From assembly GCA_024336345.1 (NCBI GenBank), contig JANFOG010000012.1, positions 930,001 to 994,000 of the forward strand: a DNA stretch of 64,000 nucleotides, given 5' to 3'. The translations under genes were made by a program, and so were the position numbers. The notes under the pieces are model-generated. The model ran no database searches and had not been told where the DNA came from. It worked only from the letters and a program-made list of their open reading frames with translations. Position 1 is the first letter of the stretch. Each line of letters opens with the position of its first letter. The stretch comes from Mariannaea sp. PMI_226 (lineage: Eukaryota > Ascomycota > Sordariomycetes > Hypocreales > Nectriaceae). Of the stretch, positions 24,826 through 36,633 are shown one piece after another.

Positions 24826-26511
24826 GTTTTCTGTCCATAGGTACCAAAGGATGTCACTGCACTAGTGGCATCTTCGTCTCGGGCATCTTCGATTCTTCAT
24901 GGATGTGTCGACAAATCGACCGCTTCCCAATGCTGCATCGCACGGCTTGTGAGGTGGGGGCACCTTGTCTTCCTCTCTCCCATACGATCGATCACAGTCC
25001 AGCATCATGCCTGCCACTTGGATACCCTCTATTCACTACGTAGTTGCATCTGTATTCGTGCCTTGGCCGCCTTCATCCAAAGGACCAGGGGTGTCAAGGT
25101 GGGTGTAACTTACTCGTAAAAATTCCGTTGCGTATTGCTGTGCTCCGTACCTTTTCGCGTCTCTGCAGACATCCCCACGAGCGAACCAGCCATCTACGTA
25201 GGTCCTGTAGCTCCCCCATTTTCCCATCAACCTTATTACTTCCCCCCTTGCCGCCCCAACTTCGCTCGTCCCATCTCGTTATGCGCCTTTATTTCATCTA
25301 CACATCTACCTTACTTGTTCCACTGCCTGGATCCTTTCTCCCCGTCGCTCACCAGGGTCGGGACCTTTAATCGAGTCTTCTCGATTCCACTCTCAGCTGT
25401 CCTCTTTCCAGCACACACGCTCTCATCCTTCATAGCGTCATTGTTGCTTCATCTTTGGCCCTTTTTGATTCTGTTCTGTTGGCGAATGCTGTCTTTCGTA
25501 TCCAGCCAGACGTAACTTGGGTACATACCTATCTTCTCTAGTCCCCTCTCCCCACTGGCCACTGGGCGCCCGCCGCGACTGCAACTGCGCCTACTTGACG
25601 TACCGTGCTCTTTGATAGGCTGCACTGTCCCATCTCCGTCTGTCGCGCCAAAACGACCGGCGCCAACTTCTATAGAGGCTCTCCACTCTCTACGGTACAC
25701 GCTGTAGCGCAGGCGGCGCTGGCTGAACGCACTGAACTTAACTGAATTGGCCCTGTGCCCTTCGCTCCCTGTCTTTTTTTTTGGCTTTGGGCTTCCCCGT
25801 CCTCTTGCTCTTTCACTCTCCCGCTCGCTCTCGTCCCCAGCTCACACCCACTCACGCCCTGCCTCCCGGTCGCGAAATCCGCTCTACTCGCCCCGTCCCG
25901 CTTCTCATAAACCTGCAACCTTTACCTTCTATCAACGCAGCAACCGATCACAGAATCAGCCTTTTATCGCGCATTTCTATCACGTCGATCGCCATCCTTG
26001 CTGCGGGAGCCGCGTAGACCTCCTCTTCGCTGATGGCCTAGAGCCAGGCCCATGACTTTTGGGGCAATTGGGGCATGGGCTTGTCGCTGGCCTGCATCTC
26101 GTTCCGCCAGATCCCCCCTCAACCACAATCTATCGTCGACTTCACCGCGCCCATCGCTCTCGCTACCCGTCGATTAAACTCCAGAACCATCTTTACTTGA
26201 ATCCCGATTGCCTTCTCCGCCTGATACTCGACTTTGATAACGGCTTCGAGCCCGACCAATGGTAAGCCCTGTCCAGGGAAGACTACTTCCAAATCTTTTG
26301 TATATCCACGCTCAAGAGAGCCCTGCCCATACCTGCGCGTGCACCAACAGACGCTCGTCGAGCTGTTTCTTTGGCTTCTTCGCTTTTACTTGTACGATGC
26401 AACTTGTTATCTTCCATCGCACCTCCCCCGCTTCTCCGGTGCTGAGCGCCCGCCTATCGCTATCGTCAATTTCATCCTGATTTCAAATTGACTGACCTCG
26501 TATAGCCCGAA

Positions 26512-29500
26512 ATGTCGCCTGATGTGGCCGACGACGATCCTGGCCAGTCGTCTACTAAGGACTGGCCGACGAACGATGTTCCATCACCGTCCGCCGGCAG
26601 TATAAAGTCGGATAATGAAGCCGATGAAGATATTGAAAACTCGGCCGACGCGCCCTTGCAACCCATACAGAAGCGACGGCGAGTAACGCGCGCTTGTGAT
26701 GAATGTCGTCGCAAGAAGATTAAGTGTGATGGGAAGCAGCCCTGCACTCACTGTTCTGTTTACAGCTATGGTATGTCTTTTCACAAACTCTTTCATCTCT
26801 GATCCCATGAAGAAACGAATCAATCGAGTATTTCTTTTGTACGACGGAGTCGAGGCTGATGACTCTCCTTATAGAATGCACATATGATAAACCTTCAAAT
26901 AGAAGAAGAAACCCCGCACCTCAGTACATCGAAGCACTGGAAAGTCGTCTGCAGCGTGCCGAGTCTCTACTTCATAAATTCATGCCCGACGTCGATTTGG
27001 CAGATCCTAATCTCGACCCAGCTATACAGCAAGAATTCCGAAATCGCGAAACCGCTCGTGCCCAAGCACAGAAAGTTCGACAACCTCCTAGCCAGCCAGA
27101 TCTCAGCGATGCTCACATCACTTCGATGATCGATTCCATTGGCCAGCTGGATATTGATGATAGAGGGGGTTGGGATTTTCACGGTGTCTCTTCCGGTGCC
27201 GTTTTCCTGAGACGAATGAAGGAGCATTTCCGAGGTTTAATGGGCCCAGTTGGCAAAGCTCCTTTTCTTCCACGACCTGAGCGAACGCGTGGTCTCGCGA
27301 ACCTCGACTCACCCTCACCTGCCGCCACCACCTCATCTCCCTTCCCTTTCGTGCCCACCGTCCCTGAGCTACCTCCCAAGGAAGTGGCCCGCAAACTCTG
27401 CTATTACTCGCTCAGCTGCGCAACCTGCCTTGTTCGTATCGTACACGTGCCATCATTTTATGAAAAATTCGAAAAGATCTACGATAGACCTCTCGATAAT
27501 CTATCTCAAGAAGAGACTCACTTTCTTGGACTACTTTTCGCAGTCATGGCTCTGGGCTGCATGTATAACAATCTTGAAGATGATTCAGGAGCTGCGGCTT
27601 TCAGAGATGCCATTGAAGAAGGGTAAGTTGGTCCCACTGCTATATGGACAATTGATGCTAATACTTTTTCTTCGTAGCACGAAATATTACAACCACGCAC
27701 GATCTTTGCTTCAAGATATCACGGAATGCCGTGACCTTACATCATTACAGGCCCTATTGTTCATCATTCTCTTCCTTCAAGCCACCTCCAATCTCAGCGG
27801 TTGCTATTCGTTTGTGGGAATTGCGCTTCGCTCAGCCTTGAAAATCGGCCTTCATCGTCACTTGCAACATGAAAAACTCAACACTATCGAGCAAGAAATT
27901 CGAAAACGTGTTTTCTATGTCATTCGACAGATGGATATTTACGTCTCAACCTTACTTGGCTTCCCGCTCATGCTTAATGTCGATGATGTTGATCAACCAT
28001 TTCCTATTGAAGTCGACGACGAATTCATCACACCGAATGGCATCCTCCAGCCTCCACCGGGCGTTTCATCTTTCTTTGAGGCATTCAATGCCCATTCCCA
28101 GTTGATGGAAATTCTTGCCAAGATCACAAAATACGTGTATCCCATGAAGGGACTGGGCCAGAGTGTGATGAAGAACAACAAGCCGACTTCCACTTATCTT
28201 ATTAGCTATGGCCGGATCAAGGAGATTGAAGCTGACCTGCATTCTTGGTTCGAACGCCTACCTCAGAACTGGCGACCCAGTGCCGATGGACCAATTGAGG
28301 TTGTGCGTGTTCGCCATCTGCTAAGATTCGCTTATGCCCATGTGCAACTGGTGCTTTACCGCCCCTTCCTCCATTACGTTTCGCCCCGCCTCAGTCATGG
28401 AACCAAAATCGACGAGCTCTCATATGCCTGCGCAGCAGCAGCTATAAGCGTATCTAGAAATATTGTCCACATTGGCCTCGAGATTAGGAAACAACGAGTC
28501 CTAAGTGGCCCTTACTGGTTCATGCTCTACACCGAGTTCTTTGCTGTTCTTTCACTGGTTTTTTACGCCATAGAGAACCCAGAGAAGCCGGGATCCGGGG
28601 AGGTGCTGGCTGATGCTCGTGCAGGCAGGCAAATGATTGCTGCCCTTGCAGATAAGAGTGTCGCGGCGGAGAGGGTCTCCAATGCTCTTACGGTAAGATA
28701 TCTATTCCCTTCCATTGTGATGACCTATTTTTGACTCTTGACGCAGGTTCTGTTCGAGCAACTGCCTGAGCAACTCGACCCAAACACAATACAAATCATG
28801 CCCTCAAGAAAGAGGTCTGCGCCGATGGGTAGGCCGTCTTCAGTATCATCACAGCAAACAACTATTCCGGCAAGCATCTCATCACGACAGACGTCCGACT
28901 TCACACGCAGCAGTCAAATAACCACCACTAGCTACGCCACAAGCTTTACCCCGAGCACTATGGAACAAATGCCAGTGAACACCAGCTCGAGTTTTCAAGA
29001 TGGCGGGTTTTCATCTGCTTTCAATGATTTCATGTCTGTAGACATGCAGGCCCAGGACACACCCGATTCCACAAGCACAGCGACTAGCTCACAGCGTCAT
29101 CCCTACACAGGACAACCTTTGGGCGTTCACAATCCCGTGAACAAGCTCGATTCTCTCATGTTCCCATCGGAAGATCCGTTTGCTTATCCCAACCAGCCCA
29201 TGATGGAACTTGGGTACCCTGGAAAGACAGACCCGCCTAGCAGCGTGTCTCCGACAGGCGCAGATATGCAGCTTTTCTTGACAGGCACATTTGATGATGT
29301 AGAAAGCTCACTGTTCGGACAACCTCCCCCTTATATGATGCATCAGCAAGTTCAACCGATGATGAATATGGAGAGCCACGTATATGACCCTAGCTTGATG
29401 GGGCTTCACTCTTCAAATCAATCCATGGCATCATCAGCGTCGACGCACTCGCAAGCGTCTCGGACGGCACAGTCTCACGCTCAAGCACAGGCGCAAGCGC

Positions 29501-29661
29501 ACGCCCGGGCGCAGCACCAAGCACATTTGATGGCAAGCAGACGAGCCAACACACAACGAGCGCAAGAGCGACGGATTCAGCAGATGTTTACCGAGCAGGG
29601 AATGCAAGCGGACTGGGGTGGTTTCTTTGGTTCAGGAAGAGGAGGATTTCAAGGCATGTAA
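26512..29661 (+). CDS. Zn(II)2Cys6 transcription factor, fungal-specific TF domain
   Basis: Nuclear DNA-binding regulator of 978 residues in four exons (26512-26770, 26875-27622, 27678-28692, 28747-29661); introns are 104, 55 and 54 nt and all joins keep frame. The binuclear zinc cluster has Cys at 62, 65, 72, 78, 81 and 88, the exact C-X2-C-X6-C-X5-C-X2-C-X6-C spacing, preceded by a basic KRRRVTR stretch. The first intron falls inside the cluster. A linker and dimerisation helix follow ([17 protein letters not shown]). The fungal_trans domain spans about residues 230-560 and includes [19 protein letters not shown]. The C terminus is low-complexity, rich in Ser, Gln and Ala-Gln-His. The zinc cluster and linker resemble the group annotated as CTF1-beta-like, but the target genes are unknown. 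Confidence 0.92.
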
Positions 29662-30527
29662 CGGTCGCAACATTGATACCCATTTCACGACATGGAGGGC
29701 GTGCAGGCGCCGGATACTTTTTGTTGTTATTCTTGCAGGTGGTATAGGAGAGATGCAGTTGAAAGAAAGAGAAGGGATAGGGAAACGCCACTGCAAACGT
29801 CACAAAACGGACGGCATTTTCTTAGAAGGAACATTGGAATAGACGGAGCAAGCTGTTTTCTTTTTTTTTCTTGGAAGGTGTACATATGGAAACAGAGGCT
29901 GGATCGCCTCCTGGGAATGATGATGACTTTGGATTTGTTGAAGTGAGCAATATTGCACCAGGGCGGTGATATTGCATTGCTCATTGCTAGCCTATTTATG
30001 TTTGGATACCGGATGGAGTGAGTACATGGATGGATGGGGATGAGAGGCAGAGCAGAGTGATGTAGATATAATGATATAGCTGTTGTTGACAGACGTGTGA
30101 AGTCTTGAAAGAATGCACTGTTTATGCTGTGATGAAAGGCAGCAACTTGAGACACTGAGTTGTGACTATTGATGTTGAGGCTGGGGAGTTAGAACTCTCT
30201 CACAACTTTCACAGACGATATCTGTGACGAACGGGGAACCACTGTAAAATTGGTACAGGAGCAAGAGGAGGTATAGCACACAGTACGACTAGCCGCTGGA
30301 CCTTTGTCATTGAATCATTAATTACACTGACCAGTCCTGGTCGGAGACAATACTAATCAGGCAGGTCAGTCAAACGAACTGAAACCTTTTACGAGGCAAT
30401 TGACCTTATTGCACACAACCACAGCACAGCCTACCTACTAACGGCTCTCCCTGATGAAGGCGACCGCCGGGGCGGACGTCTCCTCCCTCACTGGCTAGTG
30501 GATGAGGGTTTGGCCGATTCGGCACCG

Positions 30528-30567
30528 GGTACGCACTGTGGAGGTACGCACTGTGGAGGTACGCAAG
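30528..30567. repeat. 15-bp tandem direct repeat, about 2.6 copies
   Basis: GGTACGCACTGTGGA occurs twice in direct succession (30528-30542, 30543-30557), followed by a partial third copy. No function is recognised. Confidence 0.8.
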
Positions 30568-31290
30568 CCGAAACAACTTCGGCACCCTGGCTTCCCGAGA
30601 GCTGGGATGCTCCTGAGCTCCAAGTAATAGAATTGTTGAATGAAGTGTGGCTTGCTGTGAGTTTATCTATCAAGTTATGCAGACGGTCAATTCTGGCATA
30701 ACATAGCTAGTTAGACGATATCAACGCAAAATGGAATCGCATCTATACTATTTGTAGCATGTACTCTGTATTGCATTTGATTCTAGCAGGGTATTTGCGT
30801 GCCTAGCTCCTTACCTTAGACATGAATGTACTATGAAGATAGTGATTGATTACGTCGGTCAGCAGATACAACAAACAGTACCCAAGTAATCTGTACTACA
30901 GGTGGTTTGACCTGTCCAAATCGGGGTTCATGCGCATAGGCTTTCTCATACTGTGCGGCTGGATTTCATGTGATAACAACGCATGAGCCCCTTCCAACAG
31001 CTGAGTGTGAGACTGGCTTGACTGTGCAGAGAGGTACCTCAGGATAGTAATTATGAGCGGTTCACGTTGGCTGGCTGTTGTCGACACACTATTGGATGTG
31101 TTTGTAAGCCTCGATCTACGGTGCGTGCGGTGACTACGGTGCCTGTCGGTCAGTATTATGTTAGGTACCTATCTACATAGTACCTGCTGTAACTTGCATA
31201 GGTAGGTTGCTTCGTGCATGTGCTCTTGGCGCTAGGCTCATGTAAGCAGCTACCTAATTATTGTGTGTCTGCAGCATGCCAGCGGAGGAG

Positions 31291-31330
31291 GCCCACCAAT
31301 AGCCACCAATAGCCACCAATAGCCACCAAT
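31291..31330 (+). promoter_or_regulatory. Four tandem CCAAT boxes at 10-bp spacing
   Basis: Four consecutive 10-bp units of the form (A/G)(G/C)CCACCAAT each carry CCAAT, spaced about one helical turn. Three of the four are followed by AG, matching the CCAAT-binding complex (HapB/C/E) preference for CCAATYR only partly. The array lies about 160 bp upstream of the earliest likely ATG of the aminopeptidase gene. Function is inferred. Confidence 0.5.
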
Positions 31331-31490
31331 GGCTTGGTGGCCACTCACTCACTCGCTCAACTAACCCCGGACCCTTCTCCGTATGTATCACTGACGACAT
31401 CCCAACATTAGGAACAACGTTGAAGACGTGCTGGGAGACGGCATCCGACTGGAGTGTACAACCAAACACGCGGAGAGGAGTACGGATCAC

Positions 31491-33608
31491 ATGGCTTCCC
31501 AATTGCCTAGGCCGATCTGGCCTTCAACCATCTGCGGCGAGGCTCGGAGGGAATCTGCTTTCCAGGTGCCAGCTCCAGTCACCGGTTCAACCACCACAAC
31601 CACAGCTACAACCATCACTACTGCTTCGCCGCCGGCTAGGATGGCATCTCGACCACCTGTGCGGCCGACCTCTCGGCCAGCACGTGCTGCTAAACCTCTA
31701 CCGAAACCTGCACCAACTGCTTCACCTGCTTCACCTTCTAGGCGTACAGGCAGTGTAAGTAGCGTGAGTAGTGTAAACAGCGCCAGCTGTCTCGATTTTG
31801 ACCTCGTCCTAGAGGACGAGTTTGATGCCTTGTAAGATGAAACAGCCCATCAACATAGACCACTGAACCAAGACGCGGAACCCTGATGTTTTCATTGTAG
31901 GTCTATCGAGGTGGTGAAAGATGGCGAGAAATCCCCAAAGACCACCTCTAGCTCTGGTAATAAGTATCCAGGTGAGATAATCAACACCTTACCTGCACCT
32001 TAGAACCTTCTGGCTAACCGATCGTCCGCTTCACCAGCCAAGCTTCATGCTCGCAAAGTTGCTGCCGAGCTAGGTGTCACCGATGGCCTCATTTATCTCC
32101 CTGGCGAACCAACTCGCCTGTACGAGGATTCTGATCAGTCACCTCCATTCAAGCAACGAAGATAGTAGGTTTCACATTTGTTTTCTTCCCTTCCTCGATT
32201 TTTTTATTCTCACCACGCTGATACCCCCCATCAGCTTCTACTATCTGAGCGGCGCCAACTTCCCCGACTGTGCAGTCACGTACGAAATCGCCAATGACCG
32301 TCTTACCCTCTGGATCCCCTATGTCGAGCCTCGTCAAGTTCTTTGGTATGGTGCTACTCCCACTGCCGCAGAATCGATGCGCCGCTACGATGTAGATGAC
32401 GTTCGCTACACCACCCAATTGTCCAGGTTCCTTCATGGCCAACTTCGTCCAACAACTACCTTGTATATTCTTCACCCGGACCAAGTGCCCAAGCTGGCTG
32501 ATCGACCGCGCGGCCAGACGCACATTGACTATTCCAAGCTTCGCCCCGCTATGGATCAGGCCCGTGTTGTCAAGACCGATTTTGAAGTTGAACTGATTCG
32601 CCGTGCTGCGGCAATCTCCTCTGCCGCTCACCGTGCTGTTGCAGAAAACCTCCTGTCCATGAATAATGAGCAGGACATTGAGGCTCTTTTCCTTGCAGAA
32701 TGCACTTCACGTGGTGCTCATGCACAGGCATATCCTATCATCGCAGGGTCTGGGTCGAACGCCTCCACGCTTCATTATGATGCAAATGATCAGCCCTTGA
32801 GCAACAAGCAACTCATTGTCGTCGACGCGGGTTGTGAGTGGTCATGCTACGCGAGTGATATTACCCGTACACTTCCCATCTCGGGGTCATTCACTCCCGA
32901 GGCTGAAGCCATCTACTCCATCGTCCAGCGCATGCAGGACGAATGCATCAAGCGCATTAAGCCGGGCTGCGTGTATTACTCGCTTCATCTGCTAGCTTCA
33001 GATGTGGCTATTCGAGGTCTGTTGAAGCTGGGTATTCTGCGAGGACGCTTCGACGATATTCAACAAGCTGGCACTATTGCTGCCTTTTTCCCTCACGGCC
33101 TAGGCCATCACGTCGGTCTAGAGGTCCACGATGTCACTGGTGCCGAGCGACTGTTGTTGCGTGAGAGTGGCGTCCGTATTGAGGGTGGAAAGCGAGAAAT
33201 GATGTCTCCGTCGACCCTGCATAACATGCGACGCATGGCTTCTGCGCCGCCGCCGTATCACGGAAGACAGGCTCTTCAGCCCAACATGATTGTCACGGTT
33301 GAACCAGGAATGTGAGTGCTTCCTAATATCGCCCACCCCCTTACATAGAGATTTTTTTTGTGCTACGTTTGCTGACCCTGTGTTGTAGTTACTTTTGCCG
33401 TCCGTTCATTGAGGGTTACTTCCTTAGCAACGCGACGCATGCCAAATTCATCGACAGCGATGTCTTGGAGGCTTATTATGATGTTGGTGGCGTGCGAATC
33501 GAGGACGATATTCTCGTCACGAAGGATGGATACGAGAACCTCTCCAGTGAAGCGCCCAAGGGCGATGAGATGTTAGATGTGATTAACGGCAGCTTTGAGA
33601 AGATTTGA
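31491..33608 (+). CDS. Xaa-Pro aminopeptidase / prolidase-like, peptidase M24B
   Basis: Metallopeptidase that removes N-terminal residues before proline or cleaves X-Pro dipeptides. Exons 31491-31831, 31901-31971, 32038-32164, 32235-33311 and 33389-33608 give 611 residues. The family core starts at [25 protein letters not shown] and QRRYFYYLSG follow. The five metal ligands are visible: Asp in VVDAGCEW, Asp in ASDITRTLP, His in [15 protein letters not shown], Glu in VTVEPGIYF (rebuilt by the last splice) and Glu in [10 protein letters not shown]. The enzyme should therefore be active. An N-terminal extension rich in Thr, Pro, Arg and Ser precedes the core. Its start is uncertain: the ATG at 31641 would give 561 residues. 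Confidence 0.9.
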
Positions 33609-34161
33609 GCCCTTCATGGTTTGATCTGATATTCCCTCATGTTTATCTCTCATGGCGTCCAATGTTTTTGACCCGTTTCCAGAATTTATGCATTTTATAG
33701 ACGATGCCATTATAGGACTTTTTCCCTCTTTGATTGGGTATGGAGATAGCGAGATTGAACTTCAATACGATTTTGTTGCATTGGCATGAAACCAATTCAA
33801 AGAATTTTAGGTACCATGCTGGAAAGAAAGACAGCCAATTCATCCTAATCGTGGAAAAATTTATTCATACTCATTGCTTCCCATCCATAAAAAAACGTAC
33901 AAAAACAAAAAACACCAGGTTCCCTCTCTAATTCATATGCAGCCCATGCATGAGAATATACAAAAAGGGGGGTTTTCGTGCACCCATGCCATACAGCCGG
34001 ATGGAGTGAAGAGATGTCTTGTCTTCACTACACCGGAAAACTTCATAACACTCGATACTCCACGCTGACTGTCCCAAAATCTCCTGCCTTCGCTTGCGCT
34101 CTCTCTCTCTTCTCCTTCTCGCTATCTATCTTAGCACGAGAGATATCGTCATGAACCATTT
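33609..34161. other. Convergent 3' flanks
   Basis: A 553-bp AT-rich gap between tail-to-tail genes; nothing coding is seen. Confidence 0.5.
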
Positions 34162-35601
34162 TTACAAGTACTTCTTAGGCATGCTCGCACGACGACGCTT
34201 GTAGGCAACAAAGGCGACCATGAGTAGAACCTGCGTACTGAGGAAGAAGAAGATGAGGAACTTGTGACCGGGCAGTCTTGAGAGAACGGCTTCGGTAACG
34301 GAAGAGTGATGCGTATCTAGCAGTCCCCGGACGGAACGCTCGCTGGTCTGGAGTTGGCGGAGGAGCTCACGACGCAGGTCCGCGACTTCGCGCTTGAGAT
34401 CACCAACGCGGGATTGAAGCTCGTTGATGTCATCCATCTTGCGTAGGTCAGTGCGTAGCTGGCTGAGGAGCAGGCTGATCTCCTCGTGGCGCTTCTCGTC
34501 CTGCTGCTGGTGTCGGGACACGGTGCGGTGGAGACCTGAGAGCTGGTGGTTGGTGTTTTGGAGCCGGTTGTGCAGATCCACGAACTGCTGCTTGGACGTG
34601 GCGAAAGTATCGGGATCCTCGTCCGCGAGGTCGCCGTCATCTGACGCGTCCTTCTTGGCGTAGTTGTTGGCTTTCTTGGAAGAACTCTGCTTCTGCTGGG
34701 TCTTCTTGTCATCACTACTCTGGCCGGAGCTGTCACTATTTTCCGACATGACAACCATCTTGAAGAGCTCAAACGAGTCAGGAATCTCCGGGGTGGCAGC
34801 TGTGATACCAAAGATGTATCCCTGGGGAATGCTAATCTTGTTTGATTCGAAGCACAGTTGACCATCAATCTCGACGCGGAACGAACTGCTCGTCTGTTTC
34901 ACCTTCACCTGAGAAGGTCGACCCAAGTTTCGGTAGGAATAGGGGCAGTGGCCGAAAGCCAGCTCCTCCACACGCTGTTTGCTGCTGAAATCGGTCGTTC
35001 CATCGTTAAGGTAGCCACGAATGATACCGCTGGAACCGCCCGTCTTGTCGATTGTGAGGACCAAGCCGTCAAACTTGCCAACAGTATAGACGCTGCTGGA
35101 GGAGACAATCTTGGAGCCGTCGCGGACTAGCCAAATATTGAGGTTACCACCACCTCGCTCGGGGCCACTGGCTCGGAAATCGAAGTCGGCAATCCATTGG
35201 TTTCGCTGTAGCTGCTGCTGAGCCCAGATGGCGCCTCGCTGGTTACCGGGGGCGAGGGGTGTGAGGATAATGCGGTTGGAGAGAACTTCGGGGACCCCTG
35301 GGCTGCCCTGGAGAACAAATCCGGGGATCTTGCCACCGTTATTGGGCGCGCTTATTCTGTAGAGGAAGATTGGTTAGTTTGGAAAGGGAATCAATCCATT
35401 ATTTAGTGTTGCATCCAGAGAAGCTCTAGGTCGCGTGGACGCCATTCTTAGGAACAAGTTGGCCACGACCATGAACATGAACAATACCAAGAACAAGGAA
35501 ACCCACCTTCCAGCGTGACCAAAGCTAAGCTCGCTAATCAGATATTGGGCCTGCGCAACGCTTGCTGCCAGCAGCGCAGAGAGAGTCAAGTCGAGACGCA
35601 T
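34162..35601 (-). CDS. L-type lectin cargo receptor (ERGIC-53/Emp47-like)
   Basis: Type I membrane protein of the ER-Golgi shuttle that helps package glycoproteins into COPII vesicles. Exons 35601-35507 and 35356-34162 around a 150-nt intron give 429 residues. A signal peptide (MRLDLTLSALLAASVAQAQ) leads into a legume-like lectin domain (about 20-240) that opens with LSFGHAGRISAPNN and contains the Cys pair FGHCPYSYRN / GQLCFES. A charged Ser/Lys linker and a coiled coil (about 285-385) follow, then a membrane helix FLIFFFLSTQVLLMVAFVAY. The short cytosolic tail ends KKYL, a KKxx-type dilysine retrieval signal. The loop that carries the calcium-binding Asn in ERGIC-53 is not evident (GGSSGIIRGYL instead), so sugar binding may be calcium-independent, as in yeast Emp46. 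Confidence 0.9.
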
Positions 35602-36633
35602 GGCGATGGGCTTGAGCTTCGAGCTTGAGCTGTGTGGAGAGACAAGGCAAAACCAAGCAAGCCCACGCTATCCTGGCAAATGGAGTTGGAGGGAGGAGGG
35701 GAGGGGAGGGGAGGAGAGGAAGAAAGAAGCCGATCAACGGGCAACAAAGTATCAGAAACAGACACTTTTCGGATAAGGAAAAAGAACTAACCGGGCCCTT
35801 TCCTTCGGGTCATCGGCGAGAGGGAGAGAAGGGAAGCTCAGAGCAAAAGTGTGCTCCAGAGACAAGGCTGAGGACACCTTTGCACTAAGTTGTTATGTCG
35901 CCCCGGTGAGGTGCGGTACCTAGAACAACGCCAACGGGGGGGTCCGTGATGGTGGTAATAAGCCTCCACCCCCTGAAAGAAGAGAATCAGAAGTTTAGAA
36001 AAAAAGGCAGCCAAAAGGGTTTAGGTCCTTTGGAATTTCTGGTATGTACAAATACTCTGTACTTATACCAATGTGGACATTTCTGGCCTACCAACAGCAT
36101 AGGAAGATCAATTGAGAAAGCGGATGGTTGATGGTAATTCAGGAATAAAAAACAGAGCATAAGTTCTATTCTAGTAATCAAGCCAGATTCGACTTGATGG
36201 CTGTATTTGATCTGATCCCAGGGACACACTTGCAATACATTCCTGTACTGCGCATGTATGAAGCCACACTTCAGCTTGTCAGCCCCGAGAGACTATTTCC
36301 CCCCATATGTGGCTTGTGAGGGGTCGACCTTCCTATGGTGCTACAGGGGCTATGATTGGTACGAACTTGGCAAAAAAAGAGGATCCTGAGCTCTCTCCGT
36401 CCCTGGGGTCAACCCCATGTCATCAATGTCTGTTCACACTTCTGGAGAAGCTTGGGCCAATGAGAACCAAAACTATTCTGGGACACCCCAGCAATTCTCT
36501 CTCCTCCTGAGATTGATACTTTGTTGTTCATGCACTTGGCTGCTAGCCCACTTCTACTTCGATTAGCAACGGCCTCTCCTCCCGACTTGCTACCTGAGGT
36601 CATGAGGTTGAGGCTGAGGAGGTTGTTTTAATA
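35602..36633. promoter_or_regulatory. Divergent promoter region, lectin / alg8
   Basis: About 1 kb between divergent genes of the secretory pathway. There is a purine-rich GGGGAGG tract near 35690-35730. No coding segment is recognised. Confidence 0.45.

Larger units (their letters stand above)
20456..26511. other. Gene-poor 6-kb intergenic region
   Basis: No complete gene is recognised on either strand. It contains a 14-C run (22477-22490), a 24-C run (23880-23903), a 13-bp perfect hairpin (23255-23288) and an orphan exon-like hydrophobic ORF (24622-24825). The right end (about 25200-26511) is pyrimidine-rich and probably the long 5' leader and promoter of the Zn2Cys6 regulator. Confidence 0.5.
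29662..31490. other. Intergenic region upstream of the M24B peptidase
   Basis: A 1.8-kb gap with no recognised gene. It contains a 15-bp tandem repeat (30528-30567) and a four-copy CCAAT decamer array (31291-31330), both on the side of the downstream gene. Confidence 0.5.

Noticed and set aside
25747..26491. Several short plus-strand ORFs upstream of the Zn2Cys6 regulator
   Set aside because: Pyrimidine-rich 5' leader; no domain similarity. Possible upstream ORFs but not separate genes.
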